In this document: piece after piece, positions 1-12,600 of the stretch
How positions within the stretch are numbered: position 1 is the first letter of the stretch
Layout of the letters: each line of letters starts with the position of its first letter
Source: Symbiodinium sp. CCMP2592
Lineage: Eukaryota > Sar > Dinophyceae > Suessiales > Symbiodiniaceae
Direction of reading: 5' to 3'
NCBI GenBank assembly: GCA_905221615.1
Contig: CAJNDT010006020.1
Location: forward strand, 186,001 to 250,000
DNA: 64,000 nt
Made by a program: the position numbers and the translations under genes
Notes under the pieces: model-generated
Seen by the model: the letters and a program-made list of their open reading frames with translations, nothing else
Told to the model about the DNA's origin: nothing
The model's database searches: none

Positions 1-1892
1 ACCATCCAAAGGCACGCAGGCCCCATTTCTCTCTATGATCTGTTTCAAACCGTCCTAGTCCTAGTTAGGTTCAGTTAGGCACATCTGTAAACTCAGATGT
101 GTAAACACCGCCATGGTGCAAGGAGGCTGTAGATTACATACTGCAGTGATGCTGCCATGCATTGCGTGCTGGTCAACACATTAAGGAACTGCAGGAACCC
201 ATGTTGTTGTTGTTGTTGCATCACTCTGAAGCCGTCAGATGTTAACCTGAAGTTCGGAAGTTGAAGGTGAAAAGCTACTGCGACGCAAGCTGCACCTGAA
301 CAAAGCTGCCTTCTTAGTAGTACGCTCACTGCGCGAGTCCGTAGCAAAAATGCTGACTTCTTGCTTTCCCACGCCTTCAATAGGCACGTTCTGCTTGCGC
401 GAGTGTACCAACGTTCTCTATCTTGCAGCTCCTTTGCTTTGCATGGTATCTTTGCTGGATTCTCAGCCCCTGCTGCAGGGTTCCCGCACTGCCAGCTTCA
501 TTGGCCTTTTTGGTTGCGGCTACACGAGGTGGCCATTCGGCCAAAGCAAATCCTGGGCACCTGTCCATGTAAGCCATGCTTTGCTTGCTGGTTTTTGTTC
601 GGGACGGGCACGAATCCAGATGTTCAGGGCCACATCCTTGCTGATAATTTCACCGCTAACAAAGGGCACCGCGGCTATGTGGCATGGACCTTGACGTATC
701 AACTGGCATTCTCTTCTGCTTCCTATTTAAACTATTACAGCATTCGGTGAACAAGTACTCCTCATCATGGCAAGTTCCCTTCAGAAGACCGTCAGTAGTG
801 ACGCTGTTGGACACAACCAGAATGACACATTGTCCCGCCGTCAATTCCTTTAACGGAAGGTCACCAAACATTGCGCAAATGCCACCGAGCGTTCTGTTGC
901 TACCAGCTACACCTTGGGAGGAGCTTGGGAACCTGATTGAGAAACCTTGTGCCTTTACTGGGCTTCCTTATATAAATGCTAGTATTTTGGGGCTATATTA
1001 ATCAGGTTCCTACATTAGTATGGTATTTTGCAGGGTTGGGAGGGTTGCAGGTCAACCCATACGCTGCCCTGAAACCCTGAGAGCTTTCTGCCCTACGCGT
1101 GGTTCCTAACCCGGCCACGGTCTCCGAACAGTGGGTTCTGGATCGTAAACCTCAGAGCCGAAGCGCTAAACCGGTACTTTGAATCCTAAATCCTAAACCC
1201 TCTGGGCCAAGTCCCTAAGCCTTACTAGGTAGGCCGTTGGGATACTTTATGTTTTCACTATTTTTCACTTATTGGGCTTAGTAGGACCCTCATTGACGAA
1301 TACTTGTCAGAGGCTTCAAAGGCCCTAGGCCTTAGATCCTTGAACCCTCGGAGCTCCCCAAGCCAGGCGTCGGCCAACGCCTGCATGAGGTTCCAAGGAC
1401 GCGAGAGGCGACAGCCGCGCCGAGCAGGCACACAGGGTCAGGGGTTGGCTTAGTCTAGGGATCTGAATACGATAGTCTACCCCAAAAGCCTGTTTCTTCA
1501 TTTCGGGTGTCGTTTGAAGTTTGAGCAACCCCCAAAACCTAAACCCAAAACCCTAGACTCCAAACCTTCCCTAGACCCAGAACCCACCAAAACCCAAAGC
1601 CCTAAACCCCAAAGCCTAAGCCGTAAATCTTACACCCCAAACCGTAAACCCTGAACCCCGAACCCGCAGCTCTAAACCCGAAAACTTCAAACCTTCAGCC
1701 CTACAAGGAATAATCACGATAACCCGGAAAGAAACCCCGAACCCAAAAAGGAGTAAACCGAGCCCTAGGGGATAAATGAAGCCTGAAAGAAACTCGAAAC
1801 CCTGAAAGGAGTGAACCAACTACAAACAGACACCCAGCGCCAACCGGACCAGCACAAGGACGGCCCCAGAGTAAAGTTGGGCCAGAACCGTT
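1..1892. other. No gene recognised
   Basis: Several overlapping short ORFs on both strands, none with a recognisable domain, splice context or repeat homology. From about 1030 the DNA becomes degenerate telomere-like text (many CCTAAACCC and AAACCCGAA words), most regular at 1510-1700. Confidence 0.5.
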
Positions 1893-2002
1893 ACTTGGAG
1901 GGTCATGGGACTTAGTAAGTAAGGTTACAAGTACCCGAATTGGGGTTGTACATATAGTTACACCGAAAATCATTCTAGCGGTAAGTCCCATGATCCTTTA
2001 AG
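1893..2002. mobile_element. MITE family A copy 1
   Basis: Terminal inverted repeats: left arm begins ACTTGGAGGGTCATGGGACT, right arm ends AAGTCCCATGATCCTTTAAG. The approximately 50 bp centre has the usual ATAAGTACCC...GGGGTT text of the family. Non-autonomous; no ORF. Confidence 0.85.
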
Positions 2003-3400
2003 GAGAGGAGTAAGATAGAAGGAACCCGAAACCTGAAACACGCACAGAGAATACTGTACCCAAAACAAGACGCAGATAATCCAGTGAGCATCCCAAAGCG
2101 TGGCAGGTCCCACCAAACCGCGAACGACAGACGCAGATAAGTCACCAAAAAGCGCAGATAAGTCTGAACTGGAGTCAGAATAATCTTATGGCCATTTTTA
2201 CGCATTCTGCGACCTTGATTGAATCCTAAGCCGATGTTTCGCTTAAATCTGAAGGCCGGTTCTTCACAGACGCGGCCTCGGTCTTAGGATGAGCAAGATG
2301 TAGGGGAGGGTTTTTTTTGACAGTTTGACGGGTCTTTCTTTGCCTTTGAGGTTAGGAACTGGGCCTCGTGTCCGGAGTTATACGTGGGCCGGTGAGGGCG
2401 GGTGTTGCGTGCGTTTGCTTGCGGAAAAGCTGCAGGATGAACCCATTCAGACGGGGAATTGGAGTGCTGAGGCGAGCGCCCGTGCAGACGGATAAACTTG
2501 ACGATCGCTGAAAGGCAGCAGTTGCCCATTGTGCTTGTCAAGCCGTGTCCGGAATTCCGAGACGACCTTCAAAGCCTCAGTGTCCTTGAAGACCCGACGC
2601 CCTGCACACGGTCTTTCCTTTCGAAGGTTTGCGCCACCCGCTCTGTGCTCTCGCTCTTGCTCTCCCCATCTTTTTTAACGCTTTGTTCTTCGTGCAACGG
2701 CTGGCCTGCTCTTTGAGGGTGCAGTTCCGGTGTGGGACCGTGCTGTGCCTGGCGTCCGGCTCCGTTCAGCTCCGAGGGCGGCGATTCTGTGCTTGCGTGC
2801 TTCGCGTCGAGGAGGCCCGTGAGCGCTCGTGTAGACAGGAGCAGTGCTCTTGAAGCAGAGGTCTGGCTGAGTTTTTAGGGTAGCGGCTAGCATCTGCACA
2901 GCTTTGGGACTTAGGTCGGACGACGGAGGCCCCGATGTCCACGCCGGAGAGGGCCAGGACGATGATGATCTGATTCGGAAGAAAATTGCTCGTGCTTGTG
3001 TTCTGAAGCATTGAGGGTTTCGGCTTTGGTCCGATACCGTTCCTTTTGAGCAATAACACGTTCAGAAAAGGTTTCAGCTTCTCGCAGCCGTAGCTTCGTC
3101 GTGAGTTCGTTAGCAAGCAGCTGAGTGACCTTGGCATGCTTCCGCTGCACGTGTCGCAGCCAAGCTCCTCGGGACCTTGCGCCGATATCCGAAGCATAAA
3201 GCCTAAGCCCCGAATCCCTGAGCCCAGCCTTAGCCCCCTAATAAGCTCAAAGCACATCCCAAGATTTCATTAAGCCTTCCTGAATGGTAGGAAACAGGCA
3301 TGCAAAGAGTAGCCGGCCCTTGCCGGCAGCAGGTCATAGCCTTTCTCAGATGTTTGCTTCAAGGTGGACGGTCTCAGCCGCGTCGGCTCAAAGTGTGACG
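2003..3400. other. No gene recognised
   Basis: More GC-rich than the flanks and poor in repeats. Minus-strand ORFs at 2284-2541 and 2766-3257 have no recognisable domain and low-complexity flanks. I see no supported gene. Confidence 0.4.
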
Positions 3401-3425
3401 TACTTTTCTATCCTCTTACCGTCAG
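3400..3425 (+). promoter_or_regulatory. 3' splice acceptor directly before the start codon
   Basis: A pyrimidine-rich run (TACTTTTCTATCCTCTTACC) leads to GTCAG immediately before the ATG at 3426. In dinoflagellates nuclear mRNAs receive a trans-spliced leader at an AG upstream of the start, so this is a plausible trans-splice acceptor giving almost no gene-encoded 5' UTR. It could also be a cis acceptor. Inference from position and composition only. Confidence 0.45.
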
Positions 3426-3629
3426 ATGGCTGCTCCACTGCGATGCAGCCCTCTCCTTGTGGTTCTGGTTTTCCCCTGCGTGGTTGGCACCGGAGCCCGG
3501 GAGTGTCCAACCGAAGGCTGCCAGGCCTCCAAGGGCGGGAGCTTGCTGCAGGCGAAGGCTGCGCAGAGCCGCCTGCTCCTGAACCTTTCTCAGGCGGAGT
3601 TTAGCTTGAAAAGCTTTGAGGAGGAGCAC
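3426..3629 (+). CDS. Exon 1: signal peptide and N-terminus
   Basis: The ATG follows a pyrimidine tract and AG. Residues 1-7 (MAAPLRC) form a short basic n-region, residues 8-24 a hydrophobic core rich in Leu/Val, with cleavage plausible after GTGA. The mature start ECPTEGCQASKGGSLLQAKA has two cysteines and the SLLQ word that I associate with secreted dinoflagellate proteins. The frame is open to a stop at 3657; I place the donor at GTTGGGGTT (3630) after residue 68, but an earlier GA donor is possible. Predicted entry into the secretory pathway. Confidence 0.6.
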
Positions 3630-6600
3630 GTTGGGGTTGACTTGTCAATTCTACACTAAGGCTCTTTTTGTGGTGATTTCGGGTGCATTCGATTCTTGTA
3701 TTGTATTTCAGTGCCACGCGGCTTTCGGGGTGGAAGAACAAACACTTTGTTCAACCCCAAGCCTTTGCAGGCAGACGGCAGAAGCCTCGCCCTTCACCGC
3801 CGTGCTTCGCGGGCTCGAGCAGCGGCGAAAGGCTCACGTATAGTGGGAGACGGTACAGGGGCTTATTTATTGTTCAGGGTTTAACGTGGAGTTTAAGGCA
3901 ACCGTTATAGTAATCCGTCGGGTTCTCACCGGATCGAGTTGTTCCGGGACATGCTGCTTGCCGGCCGTGCACAGCCGAGAATTCTAAGCGAACACACGAC
4001 AAGATACTACAATATTTTCGAAATACTACACTACAATGGACTGTAACCTACTGTAACATACCATAATATGCCGTAGACCCTAATACAGTACCCTAAATAA
4101 TAGGATCCTTATTATAAGGACCCCCAAAATCAGGTATAATATACCATAATATACCATAACATACCATAATACTATACCATAATAATACCATAATATGCCA
4201 TAACAATACATTAGACTTTGTCCAGCCCCGAAGGCCGAGGCAAAGAGCGCAGCCGAGAGGAGACTCTGGATGCCGCCGTGGCCTCCAAGGCCTTTGACCT
4301 TACTCTTGGTTAGTAGAAAAATGGAAGAATGGTAGTAATAGTACTTATATGGTAGTAATATGATAGCAATATGGTAGTAATAGTAGTTATGGGTTTTGGG
4401 TTTAGGGTTTAGGGTTTATGGAAGAATGGTAGTACTTGTAGTTATAGCATTCCCTACTAACCAAGGCCTTTGACTGGGTGGACGACGTTGTGGACGCGGG
4501 GGACTTGGACTTCTTGGGTTTAGGGTTAAGGGTTTGGGAGTTGTATATATATATATATATATATATGTACACACACACACACACATGCGAACCCACGGAT
4601 GCATGTATGCATGCATACTTGCACACTTCATGTATTCACATGCATACATGCATGCGCGCATGCATGCACACATACATGCAGGCAAACCCGTTAATGCAAT
4701 CCGCAATGAACGCTTTCCTGAAAGCCAACACTCCTAAGTCTCAACTCTCAGTCTGAAGCCCCAAAGCCCTCACCCGAAGCCACAAGTCCAGAGCCCTGCG
4801 GAGTGAAACGCACATCCCAGCATGAACACAAAATACCTCAATTACCACACAATCCCGTTGATAATATTTGCATTCCGTTCCTGAAAGACTTCTCTAAGCC
4901 CTAGACCCTGAACCCCTCCACCTGCCTTAAGTCCGTGTATGGTTATCATATGATAACATATGATGTAACATGGTATAGTATATGTATGGTATAACATAGT
5001 ACAATACGAGATAATATGATATACAATGACGAGTATGGTGGTTCCTTATTCTGACTGTAGTATAATACACCCCAAAACCCTATTCTAATTATTAATTATA
5101 GAACCCTACTATAGACCCCTTCTAGATCCCTGTTAAGGAACCCCTTAAAGGAACCCCAAATTAAGGCCCCTTTTTCTACATCCAATCCCGAGCGGGAAGC
5201 TCAGTCCATGGTCGATGTCGCGAACACCGTGGCCGACTATGGCAGCCAGATCGGCACCGAGCTGGCGGATGTTGGGCTCCAGGTGCGACCCTAAACCCTA
5301 AACCCGTCAGTGTTTATAAACCCAAGCTCTACGGTGAGGACCCGACGACTCAGGATATATATATATATATATATATATATAGGATCTATTTGGTTCCAAA
5401 TTAAGGTAAGTTTGCTAAGGATACCAATATTTCGGATTTTGCCCCCTGGTGGCATCTGAAGCTCCGGTAGGTCCTCAGGGTCTTAGAACTTAGGCAGCAG
5501 GGCTCAGCGCGCCGCTCAAAGAAAGCTTTGCCTTGTGATCCAGGCAGCTCTTTGGGTTTAGGGTTACAGTTTAGGGCCTAGGGGGCTTTGAGGATGTCTT
5601 GGGGGGTCCTTATGTAGTATATAGTGGCCGTAATCATTAGAATCGGGTTGTGGTATAGAATGCTATAGTTAAAGAAGGGCTCCTATATCCCGAGAATCCC
5701 TAGAGCTTAGAGAGCAGAGACCCTAACAAGCAGAATAGGGTTTTGAGGGTATACTGTACTAGTCGTGTGGGGGCTAGAAGGGTAGACTCTTCCTAACCAG
5801 CCAGACCGAAGTATTACACCCTGATTCCCTTCACCCCCACAGAGCCTGCACAGAGGCCGGCAGCGTCGCCGGAAATTCTGCGCTCGTCATCGGAAAGTCG
5901 GTGCCTTGCCGGGTTTGGGATTTAAGGTTTAAGCTTTAGTTTGTGTAGCTGTATTCATGATCGCACAACATCTCGCATCAGGTAGCATTTTCCACAACCT
6001 TTTGTGTTTTCGTTGCGTCTTCTGCTCGACGTGTTCTAAACACTTCTACGCCCTACAGCCTAAGCAGCAAAGCCTCACACTAGACACTACGCCATGTCCT
6101 ACAGTCGAAGACCGGAACCTGTCAAAGGGTCGCCTGCTTCAGGCGTCAAACCTTGGAATGGCTTTCAAGGGTTATTTACAGGGGCCTTGAGAATTAGATT
6201 AGGGTTCCCTTTAAAGGGGTCTATAAGGGATCTATAGTAGGGTTCTATGGTATAAGGGGGAGGCCTGAACAGCTGAGGCTTAAGGGCCTTCAGGGTTTAG
6301 GGTTTATGCTAACCTTGGGTTTAGGCCCGAAGTTTACGGGATGCAAACCTGGTTTTCGGGGATATCCAAGGTGGTGACCGTTGCGGAGCAGACCTACAAA
6401 GCTGTGCCCAGCGAGATCAAAGCAGCGGCCAGCACGTTGGGAAGCGAGGTGCAGATCCGCAGATCATCGTTTGGGGGCAACCCAAAGCCCAAAACCCCTG
6501 AGCTCTTGAACCCTGAACCCAGACCCTAGAACCTGAACCGTAGAACCCTAAACTAACCCCTAAACCCTAAACCGTAAACCCTAAACCCTAAAGCCCTAAA

Positions 6601-9600
6601 GCCCTGCAGGTGCTGAGTGCGGGAGTTCTTGTTGTCAGCAAGCCGGCCTGCACTTCGAGTGTGAGCGTTGCGGAGTCTTCTGGGTTTAGGGTTTAGGGGA
6701 TTAGGGTTTTTTGGGTTTAGGGTTGAGGTTTAGGGTTTAGGGTTAGGGTTTAGGGTTTAGGGTTTAGGGTTCGGGGTTAGGGTTTAGGGTTTAGGGGTTT
6801 AAGGTTTCTTTGTGCTACATTTCGTTTTATTCTTCGCATCCTATTCTTATCTATTATGTTCCATTCTTGGGGTTTGGAGTGGGGGGGGGCTCTCGACCAT
6901 TAAACCCTAAACCCTAAACCCTAAACCCTCAACCCAAAACCCTAAACCCTAAACCCTAAACCCTCAACCCTCAACCTTAAACCCTCAACCCTAAACCCTA
7001 AACCCCAAACCCTAAACCCTAAACCCTAAACCCTCAACCCTCAACCCTCAACCTTAAACACAAAACCCTAAACCTCTCTTTCATATGATAATTTAAACCC
7101 TAATACCCTTAGTCGTTTAAGGTCAGCCGGGGCCACATTCTGCAGCAAAACAGGGCCGTTCTTTTCGTGTGCCTGCTCTAAGGCCTTAGTCGTTTAAGGT
7201 CAGACCTTAAACGACTAAGGGTTTGACCTTAAACGACTAAGGGAACCCGTAGTCGTTTAAGGTCAAACCCTTAGTCGTTTAAGGTCAAACCCTTAGTCGT
7301 TTAAGGTCGAACCCTTAGTCGTCAAATCCTTAGTCGTTTAAGGTCAAACCCTTAGACGTTTAAGGTCATTAGGGTTTAGGGCCTAGGGTTTGGGCTTTAG
7401 GGTTTAGGGCCTAGGGTTTGGGCTTTAGGGTTTAGGGTCTAGGGTTTGGGCTTTAGGGTTTAGGGCCTAGGGTTTGGGCTTTAGGGTTTAGGGCCTAGGG
7501 TTTGGGCTCTAGGGTTTAGGGCCTAGGGTTTGGGCTTTAGGGTTTAGGGCCTAGTTTGACAAGCCAAGTTGCAGGTAGAACTCGCTGAATGATGATGAAG
7601 GACTTTATATGGCTTATGTTATGGGATTCTAAGGGTGGGTGGGTGTTATTTCTAAACCGTAAATACAACTCTACTTTAGAACTGCTCGATCCGGAGCTGC
7701 TGAACCCTAAACCCTAAACCCTAAACCCTCAACCCTCAACCCTCAACCTTAAACCCTAAACCCCTAAACCCTAAACCCTAAAAACCTAAACCGTGGCCCG
7801 GACCCGCAAACTTCCAAGCCTGAAAGGCTCAGGGTCCCAGGGTCTGTAGGGTTTTGGGCTTTGAGTACTTGGAGGTTCATGGGTAGTTATAAGGGTTCCT
7901 TTAAGGGTGCCTTTAAAGGGATTTATAGGGATTCCATAAGGGTATAGGGTTTAGGGCCTACTTGGAGGTTCATGGGTAGTTCTACGTGGGGTTAGAGATA
8001 TGGGTTATAACTGTAGTTATCCTACTTAGAACCCTACTTGTAACTCCCCATGAACCTCCAAGTAGGACGAAGTGCTGCACAGACATCCAGAGAGCCCAAT
8101 ACCCCTTAATTAAGGAATATACCTTAAATCATAATATTAAGGCCCCTAGAATTTAAGCAGTCTTCCTTAATTAAGGGATATTGGGCTCTCTGGGCATGCC
8201 ATCAGCTTCCATCTGCTCCTCGCTTTCGGAGGGAAGGAGAAGCCGATCCGGGGGGGAGGTTTGAGAGTGGCTTAGGGTTTAGGGTTTAGGGTTTAGGGTT
8301 TAGGTTTTAGGGTTTAGGGTTTAGGGTTTAGGATTTAGGGCTTAGCCACAGCTCAACCCCAAGCCCTAAACCCCAAGTGCTGAAGCCCTGAACCTTGAAA
8401 AACTGAACTCGAAGCCCCTAAATCCCGAACCCGGCACTCAAGAGACGTAAAACATCCGCGAACCACCCAAAAGCCGGTCACCTAAACTACGGTTGATGAT
8501 ATAAATCTTGCATTATTCCCACAGTTTAGGGCCCTTAATGTAGTGCAGGATTAATATCATCAACCGTACCTAAACTCAAGTCTTGATCTGCTAATCTGCC
8601 CCAGGCGTGGGGGAGGCCGCAGCAAAGGCCGCCAGCCGCCTCAGCCAGGACTCTGCGAAGCCTTGTGTTTTGTGGGTTTAGGGTTTAGGGTCATGATCAT
8701 GTCCAACGATACTAATGCATACATGCTTGTATGCATGCACATAGTTGCATATGTATGGTTACATATATTATATTTCGGGCTGTACATTCATGGTCAAAGG
8801 GGCTTCGAAAGCCATCGCTCAACCCTGAACCCGAAACTCTAAAACCCTAAATCCTAAACCCTAAACCCTAATCCGAAAATCCTACGACCTGATTCGAGCC
8901 GCCAGGAGGGGCTCCAGAAGGCTGCCCAGAGCTTGGAGCAGGGCGTCAAGCTCGCTGGCAAGGTGGCCCAGGCGCGCCGCGTCGCTGGGCGTGGGTGTTT
9001 TTGACGGGTTCTTAGGGTTTTTTTTGGGGTCAGGGTACTCTAAACCCTAAACCCTAAACCCTAAACCGTGTGGGCTTGGTTTCGGGACTTTGGGGTTAGA
9101 GGTCAAGGGTTGCACTGGTTGGAGAGCTGGGAGATTCAAAGTCCACCAGTAGTTGCGCCGACTACACGAGCTCCCTTAAAGGGATCTATAGGGTTCCTTT
9201 AAAGGGATCTATAACAGAATCTATAAGGTTTAGGGTTTAAAGGGAGCTCCAGAAAGTTGGAATATGGTAGATCCCTTAATGGGGGTTCCTATAAAGTACC
9301 CTTAGTAGTATAGATCCCCAAATTAAAGGGAGCTCCAGAAAGTTGGAATATGGATTAATGGTAGGATCCCCTATAATTTACCTTAAAGGGGCTACGATAA
9401 TGATATTCCAACTTTCTGGCTTCTACTGTATGATTGAATCCTGTTTACAGCAAAAAGACACCGTTTAAGCACGGAGCATCCAGGCCCGGAAGCCACAGTC
9501 TGCAAAGTCTGAGCCCCGGAGCAACAAGCCCAAGCCCGGAGCCCACGCTCCGCGCTCCGCCGAAATGCAAGAAAGCCCAGACGTTTCAAGTAATACCGGA

Positions 9601-12600
9601 AGGAATCACCTACTTGACCACAGAGGGGTGCATCGCACTCTAGAAGATCCGTGGCACACCTCAGACTCCGCAAGACAATCCGTCCTTAAATTCTTCCCTT
9701 GAGCTCTCCATCCTTCTGTAAATCTTGAACTCTTATAAGCCTTAGAACTCCCTTTGCCCCAGACCCCCAAAGCCCTAACCCACCTTAAAGTAAAAGCCAG
9801 AAAGTTGGAATATGATTATCCTAAACCCTTTATGGTAAATTATATGGTAAATCCTACCCTTAAACCATATTCCCTAAACCTTAAATCCTAAACCCTTTCT
9901 GGAGTTCCCTTTAAAGCCCAAGCTTCCAGAGGATGTTGCGGCAAAGGCCGCAGACCTCGGGGCGGAGGCGGTCAACATCCGGGTTCTGGTTTTGCTAACT
10001 TTTGGTTAGTAGGGAATGGAAGGGGCCTTATAAAGGGGGCAAAAAGGGTAACTATAAGGGATCTATAAGGGTACTATAATATAGGGGTCTTAATCATCCT
10101 ATGGCTTACCTTTGGTTAGTAGGGAATGGAAGAATAGTAGTAATAGTAGCTATACTTGTACCCCATTCCTCCATTCCCTACGAACCAAAGGTAAGGTTGA
10201 GGCCAGCCCGGAGCCTTCAAAAGGGAAGCCCCATGCGTGGGCTGAGAAGTAGTTACACTATAATGTGTAGCCCCCCACCCTCTAAGCTATATTCGGGCCT
10301 TGCACGGTTCTATGATTGCTGAAGTTCCTGGCTCTAAAGGGTCACGGCCAAAGATCGAGATCTCGAGGCGCAGCTCCCTATTGCCACACCCGTTTGCCCG
10401 CGCAGCACCATCTCGAAACAAAGACTAAAAACCCCAAAAAGCGGAATGTTGAGTTCCTTAAAACCCAAAATCGTAAACCCTAAGGCCTAAACCCTAAATC
10501 CTAAAACCCAAAATCCTAAACCCTAAAGCCTCAACTGACTAACATGAGCAACCCTGGGGAGCCGACGGCAGCTTGAGATGCCCGGCCAGTGAGGAAGCTG
10601 AAAACCCAAGCTACGGGTTTAGGGTTTAGGGGTTTAGGGTTTAGGGGTTTAGGATATAGGGGTTTAGGGTTTAGGGGTTTAGGGTTTAGGGTTTAGGGCG
10701 GTGTACTGTTTCGGGGTCTAGGGTTTAGGTTTAGGAGCTGAAAACCCAGCTGCCACTATGAAGAAGATGGATCCCTTACTATCCTTCCGCATCAAGATAG
10801 CTTATTCTGAAAAGCTACCACTATAATGAAGATGGATCCTTTACTATTCTTTCCGAATCAGGGTAAGTTGTTTTGACAAGCGCCATGAGTTATAAGATGT
10901 TACAAGTCAAGATAAGGTTGCTTGTTTTGCGTTCTGCGTCAAACCCTAAACACTGAACCCTTCAACCTAAACCATAAAACCTTGGCTTTTTTCCGAGTTC
11001 CCGACACCCTCGCCCACTTCTTCACGTTTCAGGTAGGGAAGCTGGGTGCCATGGCTGTCGCATTGGCCGCCGACGCGTGGAACGTCATCAAGGAGCCTTC
11101 AGAATGAGGTTTCACACGTTCATAAAATAAGGTTCACTCGTTCTTTTTGGGGTCTAGGCGTCTGTCAAGGTTTTGATATCGTGGGTCTGTGAAGGAATTC
11201 CTTGGTTCAAGGGTTTCCACGTCGGTTATGAGGTGTTGATGTATGGGCCTGTATGGGCTTTCTAACTGGAGTAGGGATGTGGGGTGTCTATATGGAGACT
11301 TAGGAGGGCCCATAATGGTAACTGGGTCTATCCCAAAATGCTATGGCACCCCTGTAAACAGGAACCTGACAGGGGCCCTATTTTTCGAGAACCACCCAAA
11401 TCTTAAACCCCTCCCCCCAACCCCCAAAAACGTTTTTCGTTTCGGAGCGCCCTCCCCAGAGACTCCAATGTCCCTTGGTTAAAGAATATACCTTAAATCA
11501 TAGTAGGGATCCCTACTATAATTTAAAGTATATTCCGTAGTTACGGGATATTGGAGTCCCTGGGTCTCGCCAGGAGCTCGTTCGCTGCTTTCTCAAGATG
11601 ATCTCGTCGATGTGCACCTTATTTCTGGAGGAGTCTACTTAAAGGATCATGGGACTTGGTAACTAGGGGTATTATTAGGGTAACCATACTTATGACCCCA
11701 ATTGGGGTACTTATAACCTTACTTACTGAGTCCCATGATCCTCCAAGTAGGAGCCCTTCTGTTAGACTGTATAACGGCAAACTGTGAGGGTGGTATAACA
11801 CGCGCTTTTGGGTTTAGGGTTAAGTACAGTCTGCGGGCATCTGTAGTTAGAAGAGGGTTTCCGGGTACAGTATTACAGTTTACCTATATGGAAGTTTCAA
11901 AGAGGGGACCCTAATGTAGTACCCTAGATAGTAGGAAACTGATTATCAGGACCCCAAGATAAGACACCCTCCTAATTTTGGAAACTCCCATAATATGGGG
12001 GGAATGTGCGACTGAATGATGATTTGTTCCTGGAGGATGCCTGCGACTGCAACGCGGGCAGCTACCTGACCCTGTCCACCTCGAAGATCTCCGCGAGGTT
12101 CCACGAAACACGGTACCTCCAAGTAAGACACAATCTCCACCCACAAAGCCCTAAACTTCTGATCCGCTCAGAAATCCGCCTGAAAGCCCTGAAGCCCTAA
12201 ACGGCTAAACCCTACACTGAGCCCTGAAGCCCTATACCATTGCTGCAAACTAAACTAAACTCTAAATCCCCAAGGACCCCCCGCTACTAATTCGTCTCGC
12301 CGCCAGGTGCGTCTTCAAGGCCGACAACTTCACACAAGGCTTCGGCCTGTCTGCTGGTGGCCAGTTCGGCGAGGCCAGAACGGGGCCAATGTAGCTTGCT
12401 TAAAGGATCATGGGACTTAGTAACTAGTTTCATTGCTTGAATTAGGGTAATGATACGTATAACCACTGATAACCCCAATTAGGGTACTTATAAACCTTAC
12501 TCACTAAGTCCCATGATCCTCCAACTTGGCCCAAACCCTAAACCCTGAAAACCCCAAACCCCAAACCCTAGACCCCAAACCTTAAACCCGGAGGCCAAAA

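Noticed and set aside
6683-6800. True chromosome end
   Set aside because: Array is short, internal and followed by coding exons on both sides.
7105-7372. CRISPR-like array
   Set aside because: Repeats are contiguous and inverted with no unique spacers, and the genome is eukaryotic.
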